Shown here piece after piece: positions 48,118 through 56,514 of a stretch of DNA of 64,000 bases. A program made the translations under genes and the position numbers. Numbering within the stretch: position 1 is the first letter of the stretch; the number at the start of each line of letters is the position of its first letter. The notes beneath the pieces were generated by a model. The model had not been told where the DNA came from and did no database searches. It was given only the letters and a program-made list of their open reading frames with translations. The stretch is taken from the NCBI RefSeq assembly GCF_014698735.1, contig NZ_JACJTQ010000014.1:62001-126000 (forward strand), given 5' to 3'. Source of the DNA: Anabaena catenula FACHB-362 (GTDB lineage: Bacteria > Cyanobacteriota > Cyanobacteriia > Cyanobacteriales > Nostocaceae).

Positions 48118-48774
48118 TTAGGTATCTAGATAAACTTGCAACTGGGCTTGCAATCTGGATCTGGCTCTAGCTATTCTCGACTTTACAGTTCCTAAAGAAA
48201 CTCCAGTGATTTCGGCAATTTCTTCGTATGCCAACCCTTCAATTTCTCTAAGGACAATAGTAGTACGGAACACCTCTGGTAAATCCGCGATCGCTTCTCG
48301 CAGTTGTTCGTAAAATTCTCTAGTAGTTAGTTCTTCCTCAGGCCCTGGAGTATCGCCAGCAATTTCCCAATCCATCTCGCCATCTTCTACCGAGCGGGGA
48401 GCATCCAGTGATAGGGGACTAACAACCCGTTTGCGTTTACGTAACTCGTCGTAAAACAAGTTAGTGGCAATACGGCTTAACCAGCCGCGAAACTTAGCAG
48501 GTTCTTGTAATCGGTTAATATTCCGATAAATACGAATCCAAACTTCTTGAGCCAAGTCGGCTCTGTCAGACCAATCAGGAGCGAGATGGTATAAAACCCG
48601 ATCGACCTGAGTCTGATAGCGGCGCAACAGTTCTGCAAAAGCCGCACGGTCTGGACGCAATCCTACTTGACAGCGCAAAATGAGATCGTGATTTGAGAGT
48701 TTGTCAACTTGCACCGATGCTTCCGAATAAGTTGCATCAACAGTTGACCAGGATACAGTAATCGACTGACTCAT
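48118..48774 (-). CDS. sigG: ECF (group 3) RNA polymerase sigma factor, SigG type
   Basis: The 218-residue protein has sigma-2 (AFAELLRRYQTQVDRVLYHL ... DLAQEVWIRIYRN ... FRGWLSRIATNLFYDELRKR) and sigma-4 (EVFRTTIVLREIEGLAYEEI then AEITGVSLGTVKSRIARAR). No sigma-3 is present, which marks the ECF class. Sequence and linkage to a membrane anti-sigma factor fit cyanobacterial SigG, linked to envelope and oxidative stress responses. It should direct RNA polymerase to stress promoters when freed from its partner. Confidence 0.9.
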   Translation of the reverse strand: MSQSITVSWSTVDATYSEASVQVDKLSNHDLILRCQVGLRPDRAAFAELLRRYQTQVDRVLYHLAPDWSDRADLAQEVWIRIYRNINRLQEPAKFRGWLSRIATNLFYDELRKRKRVVSPLSLDAPRSVEDGEMDWEIAGDTPGPEEELTTREFYEQLREAIADLPEVFRTTIVLREIEGLAYEEIAEITGVSLGTVKSRIARARSRLQAQLQVYLDT

Positions 48775-49354
48775 AGATCGTACTGGCTTGAAATTATCCC
48801 TTTCTATTAGACCTGATAATTTGTCAGAAGTTCCTGAGTCAGGTGACGGATTTATGACCGGAACACAGAAATATAAGAAAAGACACTCTTTAGAAGATGA
48901 GCGAACAGTATTATCTAGGGAGACAAGGAGGGTGACTAAGGGAATAAGGAGGAGATAAACAAGGCTAATCGGAAACCCTATGGAGACTTACCCATAATAG
49001 GGAAGAAGGTAATCAGATTGACAACTGACCACTAGGGCTTGACAAAAACTACCATCTATAAATTATGAAAGTATGGGTAGATCAATGAGAAAACTGATAA
49101 TTTTTGAGCAATTTTTTGCTAATGGCTGGCTCTAAGCAGTCAATCAATTAGTCATTGAATTTTGGATTTTGGATTTTGGGATTGTCACTACAAATGAATC
49201 GGCTGGCTCTGAAGATTTCGGATTTATTACGTAGTTGTAACTATGATAGTTATGACTGTGAGGGCTGCCATAGCCACAAAAAATCTCAAATCGGCTTTTC
49301 TTCAATCTAAAATCGGTACAGTTAGCCAGATATGTCAGGGATAAACAATAAGCG
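48775..49354. other. Divergent intergenic region
   Basis: The 580-base region separates sigG from the L,D-transpeptidase gene and must hold both promoters. Three copies of TTTTGG(A/G) occur at 49160-49180 (STRR). No gene is supported; a minus-strand frame at 49144-49446 overlaps the transpeptidase start and has no family features. Confidence 0.55.
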
Positions 49355-50179
49355 ATGGCAATGGCAAGAAATGAATCTGTAGCGCGGATGGTGATGTTCC
49401 TCTGTTTTGGCACAGCAATTTTGTCTCTGGCTGTCCATTGGCGCATTATGAAAACGACAGGGCAGTTGAATCAGTCTGCATCCACTACATTGAGGCAAAA
49501 TTCTTCTCCCCCAACCTACTCTAATCAAAGCCGTTCAGAAGGGATTGGGATTGGGGAAACTGCTTTAGGGGCAGCTGTCCCTGAATCTGCACCAAATTCG
49601 GCTGCTACAAAGCCTCATACTAAGTTGACAACAGGCAAAAAATATGTAGCTAGTGCTGCGGATACGCCAAAAAAGACAAAACTGGTGGTTCCAGAACCTG
49701 AAGGACAGAATCGGAAGGCTGAAAATCGGCCCAAGAGCTTTTTATTTCCGGGTGTGGCTCAAGCAAAATCTGTTCAGGGATTGGGGACTAGTAAGACACA
49801 AGTGGTAGTTGATTTAAGCGATCGCCGTGTCTATGTTTATCGCTATGATCAAGTCATAGCCAGTTACCCCGTTGCTATAGGAAAGACGGGTTGGGAAACG
49901 CCCACAGGTGACTTTCAAGTCATGCACATGGAACACCATCCGATTTGGCGGCACCCGATTACTGGAGAAGTATTTGAAGGCGGTACTAATAGTCCTTTGG
50001 GAGACCGATGGATTGGCTTTTGGTCAGATGGACGAAATGAAATTGGCTTTCATGGTACGCCTAATACTGACCTGTTGGGAGCGGCCGTGTCTCATGGTTG
50101 CTTAAGGATGCGTAATGCTGACGTGCGGTTGTTATACAGCCAGGTAGGTATAGGTACACTGGTATCAGTACGTGATTAG
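49355..50179 (+). CDS. L,D-transpeptidase (YkuD domain)
   Basis: The 274-residue protein has an N-terminal membrane segment (VMFLCFGTAILSLAVHW) and a low-complexity Ser/Thr/Lys linker. A YkuD domain from about residue 148 follows: VVVDLSDRRVYVYRYDQVIA, YPVAIGKTGWETPTGDFQV, and the catalytic motif HGTPNTDLLGAAVSHGCLRM with Cys near 249. Such enzymes make 3-3 peptidoglycan cross-links or attach proteins to the wall. It should act in the periplasm. It stands alone. Confidence 0.92.
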   Translation: MAMARNESVARMVMFLCFGTAILSLAVHWRIMKTTGQLNQSASTTLRQNSSPPTYSNQSRSEGIGIGETALGAAVPESAPNSAATKPHTKLTTGKKYVASAADTPKKTKLVVPEPEGQNRKAENRPKSFLFPGVAQAKSVQGLGTSKTQVVVDLSDRRVYVYRYDQVIASYPVAIGKTGWETPTGDFQVMHMEHHPIWRHPITGEVFEGGTNSPLGDRWIGFWSDGRNEIGFHGTPNTDLLGAAVSHGCLRMRNADVRLLYSQVGIGTLVSVRD

Positions 50180-50201
50180 AAGTCATGTCCGGTTGATTAT
50201 A

Positions 50202-50236
50202 GCAGGAGGCAGGAGGCAGAGGGCAGGAGGCAGGAG
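50202..50236. repeat. STRR heptamer repeat (GCAGGAG x5)
   Basis: Five tandem 7-base units, four GCAGGAG and one GCAGAGG. Confidence 0.85.
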
Positions 50237-50531
50237 GGAAAGCCTTATTATATCTAAGTTTCAAGGATTAATAATGTCCTAATTATCCTGGCTACAGCTA
50301 TAGTTATGATTCACGCATCTGGGCAGAAATTCCATAGTGCAGGGTGGCGTAATATTGTGTCCGGTTGAATACTTATTATTTAGCCGGACATGATATTACG
50401 CCATAAACCCGCTTTCAATACAGCAAGATTGCCAGAAAGCTCTCCTGCTTAAGTCTTTAACCGGAAACGATCTAATTTAGTTGATTGTCAGTTGTCAGTT
50501 GTTGATTTTGTCACTGACCACTGACTGATGA
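50237..50531. other. Intergenic region with GTCAGTT repeats
   Basis: The gap between the transpeptidase and the ComFB-like gene holds GTCAGTT-type heptamers near 50490-50530 and a short duplicated phrase around GTCCGGTTGA (50188 and 50360). No gene is seen. Confidence 0.5.
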
Positions 50532-51089
50532 CTAAGATTGTGATTTCTGTTCAAAATTATGTGCGTAGACTTGGAGTAAGCCACTGACTTGACGCAGGAC
50601 TTCATTACCAGTATTTTTTCCCAAGGCTTGGCGTTCTGGGAAGAACTTGGGCTGATGTAAGTAACGATCAATCGCCTCGCCGACTTGCTGAGAAATCAAT
50701 TCGTGAAGTTCGGTTTTGGCGCGGTTGCGTTGGTAGTTTGCACCTTCTTCTGTAGTAGCATACAAGGGTGGAAGACGATTGAGAGCATAAGCAGTAATAT
50801 CCCCAACATCTAGAGAGCTTTCACAGGTCGCTTCAATTTCTGCTACTTTAGCGATGACCTCAGTCAGTACCAACTCTTCCATCACGTTAATAAATTGTTT
50901 GCGAGGTACTGCTATTACCTCACCAGTTAACAATGAACCCATGAGTCGATCCAGTGCCATGTACTCTTCAATTGAGAGATCCGACGCATTATCACAGATT
51001 CGTCCGACTTCTGCTTCCATAGCTGGTGTTAGATAACCATCCTGGAGAGCTTGTTCCACAATTTTTTCAATACTCATAACTCTCACCAT
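50532..51089 (-). CDS. ComFB-family protein (possible c-di-nucleotide receptor)
   Basis: The 185-residue protein contains the ComFB core: EELVLTEVIAKVAEIEATCE, then DVGDITAYALNRLPPLYATT and AKTELHELISQQVGEAIDRY. Cyanobacterial ComFB proteins (Slr1970 of Synechocystis, CdgR of Anabaena) have been reported to bind cyclic di-nucleotides and affect motility, competence or cell size. Whether this is that orthologue cannot be decided here. The ATG at 51089 is given; a second ATG at 51077 (MSIEKIVEQ) has a nearer GAGAG and is equally likely. Confidence 0.8.
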   Translation of the reverse strand: MVRVMSIEKIVEQALQDGYLTPAMEAEVGRICDNASDLSIEEYMALDRLMGSLLTGEVIAVPRKQFINVMEELVLTEVIAKVAEIEATCESSLDVGDITAYALNRLPPLYATTEEGANYQRNRAKTELHELISQQVGEAIDRYLHQPKFFPERQALGKNTGNEVLRQVSGLLQVYAHNFEQKSQS

Positions 51090-51154
51090 TTAATTTAAGC
51101 CAGGCAGGTAAAGTAGTAACCATAGCCAGTTATCACTGATTTACTCTGTCCTTA

Positions 51155-52075
51155 TTAATCAATCACCTTTATCAGCCAGGGTCTTGGATCAATAGATTGT
51201 CCATTGACATATAGACCCCAGTGCAGGTGTGGTCCGGTAGAAGCACCTGTTGAACCTACTGCGCCAATTACTTGACCGGCTTTCACGAAATCGCCTTCTT
51301 TAACATTAATGCGACTAAGATGCATATAAAGGCTAGTTACTCCTTGACCGTGGTCAATGCCAACTATGTTACCGTGAACTCGGAACCCTTCGGTTACTTT
51401 ACCTACCAAAGCCACTTGCCCATCAGCGGGGGCAATTACGGCTGAACCCGCTGCTCCAGCGTAGTCAAGACCACGATGATAGTAATCATTCGCAAATTTA
51501 CCATTATAGTAGCGACGTACACCATAGGTTGTCGTCATCCTGCCAGCATTTGGTTTACGGAAGACACCATTCCAATATTTTTGCGGTGTTTGTAGGGCTT
51601 TGAAAGCAGCTACGCGGTTCAGTTCAAGCTCTGTGGCTTTTACTCCCGCTTTCCCAGGGGGTAAATTAATCCGTTGGACGGGGAATTTGCGATCGCGCAC
51701 TTGCACAGCTAGGTTTCTCTCCTGACCATCCCCGAAAACTTTTAATGTTCTGACTCCAGGTTTCTCTAGTGGAGTTGTGGGAATAAAAGAACGGTATTTA
51801 TTAGGAGCAATTTCAAATGCTGGATATCTTTTCTCGCCAACTGTCACCGTGGGATTGCTAGTATTTTCTTGACTATCTACATTTATTACTACTGACAGCG
51901 TGTCCCCCAATTGAGGATTGGTTGGTGTTACCTGTACCTGTAAAGCCTCTGCGGGTAATGCTAAAGCTATAGGGACAGCCGCAACCATTCCCATTAAAAT
52001 CTTGTTTGCACGGTTGATGATGCTAACACTCTGCAACCAATTCTGCGGATTGATAGGGTGAGCTTTGATAGTCAT
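51155..52075 (-). CDS. Secreted M23 (LytM) metallopeptidase
   Basis: I use the ATG at 52075 (MTIKAHPINPQNW); a TTG start 36 bases upstream is less likely. The 306-residue protein has an N-terminal export segment (ILMGMVAAVPIALALPAEAL), a beta-rich domain, and a C-terminal LytM domain. The zinc ligands are seen in YYHRGLDYAGAAGS and in GPHLHWGLYVNG. M23 enzymes cleave cell-wall peptide bridges; cyanobacterial members help in cell division, heterocyst septa and wall remodelling. It is monocistronic by spacing. Confidence 0.92.
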   Translation of the reverse strand: MTIKAHPINPQNWLQSVSIINRANKILMGMVAAVPIALALPAEALQVQVTPTNPQLGDTLSVVINVDSQENTSNPTVTVGEKRYPAFEIAPNKYRSFIPTTPLEKPGVRTLKVFGDGQERNLAVQVRDRKFPVQRINLPPGKAGVKATELELNRVAAFKALQTPQKYWNGVFRKPNAGRMTTTYGVRRYYNGKFANDYYHRGLDYAGAAGSAVIAPADGQVALVGKVTEGFRVHGNIVGIDHGQGVTSLYMHLSRINVKEGDFVKAGQVIGAVGSTGASTGPHLHWGLYVNGQSIDPRPWLIKVID

Positions 52076-52407
52076 AGAGTTATGAAAAAATCTGTTGCTG
52101 CTGTTCCTCAACAGACTAACTTATTCCCGCTACTGTTTCCGCCACTTGATCAAAAAAATCAGCTTGATGTTGTCCTCGGAACCAACCAAAATGAGTTGGC
52201 TATATTCAAAATTCAAAATTTTTACTGGGGTTTAGACTAAAACTTTTCTTGTAGGCTCAACCCCTTGCTATATATGGCTTATGACTTATAAGACTTAAAG
52301 TAAATGTAAAATCATCAAAGCCTTGTGGTGTCCCTGCGTCTCCGTGTCCCCGTGTCTTCTTCAATTCCCATACTGAGTACTCGTTACTGAGTACTCAGTA
52401 TTGTTTC
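52076..52407. other. Intergenic region with GAGTACTC repeats
   Basis: This gap lies between the peptidase and DevC-type genes. It contains the palindrome ACTGAGTACTCAGT (52386-52399) with a close partial copy just before it, which may serve as a terminator of the exporter genes. No ATPase (devA) gene is present in it. Confidence 0.5.
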
Positions 52408-53583
52408 TTAAAACATATCCGCAGGATCAGCAGCTTGAAGTTTGCGAGTAGCGATCGCACCGGAAATTGCACACATGAGAATCGTCAACACTAACACCTG
52501 TAAGGCACGAAGTATGGTCATATACATGGGTAAATTTGTGGCCTTTCGGGTCAATTGATAGAGTCCCAAGGACACTGCTAACCCTGGCATAAATCCCAAT
52601 AGAGCCAAAATCAGCGCTTCTTCAAATATCACAGTTAATAAATAGTAATTAGGATAACCAATAGCTTTTAGAGTCGCATATTCCCGCAAATGGGCATTAA
52701 CATCGGTGAAAAGGACTTGATAGACAATAATCACCCCTACCACAAACCCCATGGAAACACCTAAGCTGAAAATAAAGCCGATGGGGGAGTTAGTTCGCCA
52801 AAAGTTATTCTCAAATTCAATAAATTCTGCATGAGTCAGCACTCGGATATCGTCTTTCAGGTAAAGTCTCAAGTTTTCGGCTACTTTTTGCGAGTCATAG
52901 CCTGGTTTTATCTTCACTAAACCGAGACTAACACTACTTGCTGGGCGGTTGGCAACTAGCCTCAATAAATTCTGATCGCTAGTAATCAAGCTACCATCAG
53001 TTCCAAAGGAAGCACCAATTTTAAATAAACCACTGACAGTGATTGTTCGACCGTCGATTTCGGTAGTCACAATTTTACCTTGATCAATTTGTGCGATCGC
53101 TTCTTGATAATCTCCTCTTGCACCCCGGTCAAATAGGACTGTATCTGGCAATTTAATAGACTGTAATTGTTGATTGACTTCTGGTAAATCAAAAGCTGGC
53201 TTATTGGGATTAAAGCCGATTGCTAACACTGCTGTCTCTCTACGAGTTTGGGGATTCTTCCAGGTGATGACACTGAAATATATTGCTTCTGCTGATTCAA
53301 CCCCTGGTATATCCATTGCTTGGTATAGTCGCCTTCGAGAAAAGGTAGACATACTTTGCAGGTTACGAGTTTGGGGACTAGTTAAAATAATGTCTGCTTG
53401 TAAACTACGATGCAGTCTAGTATTGCTGTCATACAGTGCAGTTTGAAAACCTAGCTGCATGAACATCAGCACATCAGCAAAAGCAATACCTGATAATGCT
53501 ACCAGCAAGCGACTTTTTTCATGACTTAGTTGGAACCACCCCAGAGGTGTCCGTCGTTGCAGTTGTTGGAGTATGCCAATCAT
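52408..53583 (-). CDS. devC: DevC-type ABC exporter permease
   Basis: The 391-residue protein matches the DevC family: LQRRTPLGWFQLSHEKSRLL followed by a first membrane helix, a large extracytoplasmic loop (~40-260), and three more helices near the C-terminus (FIFSLGVSMGFVVGVIIVYQ, LTVIFEEALILALLGFMPGL, VLVLTILMCAISGAIATRKL). It ends in the usual ADPADMF. DevC works with DevB, an ATPase (DevA) and TolC (HgdD) in exporting heterocyst glycolipids or other envelope compounds. Eleven bases separate it from devB. There are many paralogues in Nostocales, so the symbol marks the family only. Confidence 0.88.
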   Translation of the reverse strand: MIGILQQLQRRTPLGWFQLSHEKSRLLVALSGIAFADVLMFMQLGFQTALYDSNTRLHRSLQADIILTSPQTRNLQSMSTFSRRRLYQAMDIPGVESAEAIYFSVITWKNPQTRRETAVLAIGFNPNKPAFDLPEVNQQLQSIKLPDTVLFDRGARGDYQEAIAQIDQGKIVTTEIDGRTITVSGLFKIGASFGTDGSLITSDQNLLRLVANRPASSVSLGLVKIKPGYDSQKVAENLRLYLKDDIRVLTHAEFIEFENNFWRTNSPIGFIFSLGVSMGFVVGVIIVYQVLFTDVNAHLREYATLKAIGYPNYYLLTVIFEEALILALLGFMPGLAVSLGLYQLTRKATNLPMYMTILRALQVLVLTILMCAISGAIATRKLQAADPADMF

Positions 53584-53593
53584 AAATTACTTT

Positions 53594-54787
53594 TTAAATT
53601 TCGATGACTACTTTGACTTGCATATTGGTTAAGTTGGCTGCTTTCTGACTGGAAGTTGGATCTAGTCGGATATAGACTTTGACAATTCTGTTATCAATAT
53701 TGGTAGAGGGATCAGTATTAATCGCATTTTGCCGCTGTACTTGCAAGCCTATCCGCTCAACTGTTCCCTGTAATTCCACAGCTAGGACATCACCAAATAC
53801 CTGCACTTTTTGCCCTGAATGCACTTTGCTAATATCGCTTTCGTAGACTTCGGCAACTGCGTACATTTGGTTAGTTTGTCCAATATCGACAATTCCGTCA
53901 TTTGAGATTAATTCTCCTGGACGGGTATGGATTTCAAATACCCGGCCATTTTGGGGTGATTGCACGTAAGCTTGTTGGAGATTAGCCATTGCTTTTTTTA
54001 CGGTAGCTTCAGCACGACTAATTTCGGCTTTAGCTGCTACCAAATCCACTGGGCGTACTTCGGAAATTTGATCTAGAGTTGCGGTGGCTTCTTTCAGTCG
54101 TTGCTGTCCAGTTAGCTGGATACGATTTAAAGAAGCAAGTGCTGCTTGCAAAGTTTTTTGGGCAGTTTTTACGGTTAAACGTTTACTGTCCCGTTGGGAA
54201 GCAGAAATTGCCCCTTCTGCATACAGTTGCTGATAACGTTTGTCTTCTGCTTGAGCATTGATTAATTCTGCTTCTAAGCGGTCGATAGTGGCTTTTTGGG
54301 TATCAATATCACCTTGACGTTCTGCTTCTAAGCGGGCAATTGTGGCTTTTTGGGTGTCAATTTCCCCATGTTTTGCACCAGCTTGAATGCGGAACAAGTT
54401 AGCTTTTGCGACTTTGACTTCTTCCTGGGCTTCTTGTAATGCTGCTTGCAAGCGATCGCGATTGTCTAAAATGGCTATCACTTGACCTACTTTTACACTA
54501 TCTCCCTCTTGCACCAGTAACTTTTCTACCCGGCTTCCTTCACCAGATACAGCAGCAGAAAGTTTAATTACTTTTCCTTGTGGTTCAATTCTTCCTAGGG
54601 CTGTAACTGTTTTTATTTCCGGCATGATCACCACGGGTGCTATTGCTTTTTGGGCTGTCTCCCGCAGTCTTAGTACAGTAAAAATACTGGCGCTGATCAC
54701 AGTTAATGATGCAATTGTAGATATAGTAATCAGTAACCAAATAATAGACTGAGAAGATAATGAACCTTGTAGCTTGGGGTTTTGCAC
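53594..54787 (-). CDS. devB: DevB-type membrane fusion protein
   Basis: The 397-residue protein has one N-terminal membrane helix (IIWLLITISTIASLTVISAS), a biotinyl-lipoyl-like half (TALGRIEPQGKVIKLSAAVS), a long alpha-hairpin coiled coil (~120-250, with a duplicated DTQKATI.RLEAE phrase) and a beta-barrel end (VQSPQNGRVFEIHTRPGELI). It spans the periplasm between the DevC permease and TolC. It starts at GTG. Upstream lies the TnpB element that separates it from the TetR gene. The exported substrate of this paralogue is unknown. Confidence 0.88.
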   Translation of the reverse strand: MQNPKLQGSLSSQSIIWLLITISTIASLTVISASIFTVLRLRETAQKAIAPVVIMPEIKTVTALGRIEPQGKVIKLSAAVSGEGSRVEKLLVQEGDSVKVGQVIAILDNRDRLQAALQEAQEEVKVAKANLFRIQAGAKHGEIDTQKATIARLEAERQGDIDTQKATIDRLEAELINAQAEDKRYQQLYAEGAISASQRDSKRLTVKTAQKTLQAALASLNRIQLTGQQRLKEATATLDQISEVRPVDLVAAKAEISRAEATVKKAMANLQQAYVQSPQNGRVFEIHTRPGELISNDGIVDIGQTNQMYAVAEVYESDISKVHSGQKVQVFGDVLAVELQGTVERIGLQVQRQNAINTDPSTNIDNRIVKVYIRLDPTSSQKAANLTNMQVKVVIEI

Positions 54788-54894
54788 AATAGCAGACCTT
54801 TGAAGCGATGCAAAATTCGTTTGTTGAAAATGTAAATGTAGAGAAAAGCAATATGAGCAAATTCAACTGTAGATTTTTAACACTCTGGTAGTTT

Positions 54895-55010
54895 TCTGTC
54901 CGTTGTACTGTAACGTGAACTACCCCACCCTGCCTATGGCTGAGGATGTGGCTTCTGTACTCACAGGCGAATGCCGCAACTTGGACTTTCGCCCTAGTTT
55001 TGGACTTACT
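54895..55010 (-). ncRNA. Possible TnpB guide RNA (omega/reRNA) region
   Basis: TnpB proteins use an RNA made from the 3' end of their own gene and the DNA just past it. Here the last ~90 bases of the gene contain hairpin-like parts (GGGCGAAAGTCC with a GAAA loop, and others). The element may end near GTAGTTCAC (54915-54923 on this strand), which would make the bases just below 54915 the guide. This is inference from family knowledge; ends are approximate. Confidence 0.3.
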
Positions 55011-56167
55011 TCCCCTCCTACAGCAGAGACGGCTGATAGCCTGCGTGGCGTAGCCATACCTTCCGCCTTTATCATTCTGATACCCTCTGCTCTAATATTT
55101 ATCGCTGCATTTCCATCACGATCATGATGAGTATTGCAATGAGGACAAGTCCATTCACGGACATCCAATGGCATCTCACTCACTTGATAGAAACAATTAG
55201 AGCAGAGCTTGGAACTGGGAAACCATCTATCAATCTCAACCAACTTCCCACCTTTGCGTTCTAGCTTATAGGCTAAAAAATTGGTGAATGTCCCCCAACC
55301 AACATCAGATATTGCTTTCGCCAAATTGTGGTTACGTACCATGCCTTTGACATAAAGATTCTCTACTATGACAGCTTGGCTATCGCTGACCAACTTGTGA
55401 CTAAGTTTATGTAAAAAATCTTGCCTAGAATTGCTAACTCGTTCGTACACTTTGGCAACAACTTTTCTATATCTATTTCTTGATTTACTTCCCTTTTGTT
55501 TACGGGCTAACTTTTTCTGTTTGCGTTTAAGGTTTTTTTCATGTTTGGCAAGGTGTTTAGGATTATCGTATTTAGAAACCTTTTCGCCATCAGTGACAAC
55601 AGCAAAGTGCTTCAACCCTAAATCAATACCATAGATTTTACCGAATGTAATAGTTGGATTTTCCCCTTCTATTTCAGTCAGGATAGATGCAAAATATTTA
55701 CCTGATGGTGTTTTACATACAGTTACAGTCTTGACTTTCCCCTCAATTGGTCTATGTATTTTGGCTTTGACTATCCCAATATTGCCCGGAAGTTTGACAT
55801 TACCATCTACAATTTTGACGTTTTGAGGATATTGAATAGACTGTTTTCCATGCTTGGATTTGAATTTAGGAAAAAGTGCGCGTTTTTCAAAAAAGTTTTT
55901 GTATGCTGTGGTTAGATTCAGTGTTGTAGCCTGCAAGACTTGACTATAACAATCAGCCAGCCACGCAGTATCTTCTGCTTTTTTGAGTATAGGAAGAAAT
56001 GCGTTAAGTGCAACACGACTCAGTCCTTTGCCCGTTTCCTTATAAGTCTCAATAGATTTATTGAGGGCATAATTCCACCACCATCTAGCACACCCAAAAG
56101 TTTGCGCTAATTGAATTTCTTGCTCAAAAGATGGATATAAACGGACTTGCACAACTTTGTGTAACAC
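54920..56167 (-). CDS. tnpB: TnpB / IS200-IS605-family OrfB (RNA-guided nuclease), solo
   Basis: The 415-residue protein has the TnpB layout: the N-terminal VRLYPSFEQEIQLAQTFGC, then RuvC-like acids in YGIDLGLKHFAV (Asp), VENLYVKGMVRN (Glu) and HDRDGNAAINI (Asp), with a zinc ribbon CSNC...CPHC between the last two. All catalytic residues look intact. It starts at GTG, with a full GGAGGTGAT ribosome-binding site 5-9 bases upstream. No TnpA gene is adjacent, so it is an IS1341-type solo element. The C-terminal AEGMATPRRLSA stretch is encoded by a REP-like repeat. It sits between devB and the TetR gene. Confidence 0.92.
   Translation of the reverse strand: MLHKVVQVRLYPSFEQEIQLAQTFGCARWWWNYALNKSIETYKETGKGLSRVALNAFLPILKKAEDTAWLADCYSQVLQATTLNLTTAYKNFFEKRALFPKFKSKHGKQSIQYPQNVKIVDGNVKLPGNIGIVKAKIHRPIEGKVKTVTVCKTPSGKYFASILTEIEGENPTITFGKIYGIDLGLKHFAVVTDGEKVSKYDNPKHLAKHEKNLKRKQKKLARKQKGSKSRNRYRKVVAKVYERVSNSRQDFLHKLSHKLVSDSQAVIVENLYVKGMVRNHNLAKAISDVGWGTFTNFLAYKLERKGGKLVEIDRWFPSSKLCSNCFYQVSEMPLDVREWTCPHCNTHHDRDGNAAINIRAEGIRMIKAEGMATPRRLSAVSAVGGEVSPKLGRKSKLRHSPVSTEATSSAIGRVG
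55035..55058. repeat. REP-like repeat inside tnpB
   Basis: GATAGCCTGCGTGGCGTAGC followed by CATA differs by one base from the intergenic copy at 13539-13562. It lies in frame within the C-terminal part of tnpB. Confidence 0.75.
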
Positions 56168-56253
56168 TCAACATCACCTCCAAGATATCTACACTTTAAC
56201 CACAAATATATATTGCGGTAAAGTATCAAAACAATTGGGGATTCGTCATCATA

Positions 56254-56297
56254 CATATGGAATTTGTTTTTACCAAGTAAAAAATTAATTCCATATG
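56254..56297. repeat. Inverted repeat CATATGGAATT
   Basis: A perfect 11-bp inverted repeat (CATATGGAATT / AATTCCATATG) with a 22-base spacer, upstream of tnpB. It may be part of the left end of the element. Confidence 0.6.
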
Positions 56298-56332
56298 CAA
56301 TCCTCACTTCGTGACGCTCCGCGAACATCACC

Positions 56333-56382
56333 CGCTATTCATCCCTACCCTATGAGTACATTGAGGTTGGGGATGAATAGCG
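56333..56382. repeat. Long hairpin near the presumed left end of the TnpB element
   Basis: CGCTATTCATCCC and GGGATGAATAGCG form a perfect 13-bp stem, and CTACC/GGTTG nearly continue it. It could be the subterminal hairpin of an IS200/IS605-type left end or a terminator. The true boundary needs an empty-site comparison. Confidence 0.55.
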
Positions 56383-56411
56383 TTTTGTTAAAAGTTTGAA
56401 GTCATGTTTAA

Positions 56412-56458
56412 ACTAAACGGTTTAGTCTTAAAATGTAAACTAAACGGACTAGTTTAGT
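56412..56458. promoter_or_regulatory. Two TetR-type operator palindromes
   Basis: Site 1 is ACTAAAC-G-GTTTAGT (56412-56426). Site 2 is ACTAAAC-GGACTA-GTTTAGT (56439-56458). Both use the same 7-base arms. They lie 57 bases upstream of the TetR gene, the usual place for autoregulation and control of a divergent gene. Confidence 0.7.
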
Positions 56459-56514
56459 CAACTGTGTAATCCTCCTCTTTATAGAGAATCGTTGACAAAA
56501 AGGATATTGACAAA

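Noticed and set aside
49144-49446. 100-residue minus-strand frame in the sigG/transpeptidase gap
   Set aside because: It overlaps the transpeptidase start, is partly STRR repeat, and shows no domain.
52076-52407. devA gene fragment after devC
   Set aside because: No Walker A or other ABC ATPase sequence is readable on either strand in this gap.
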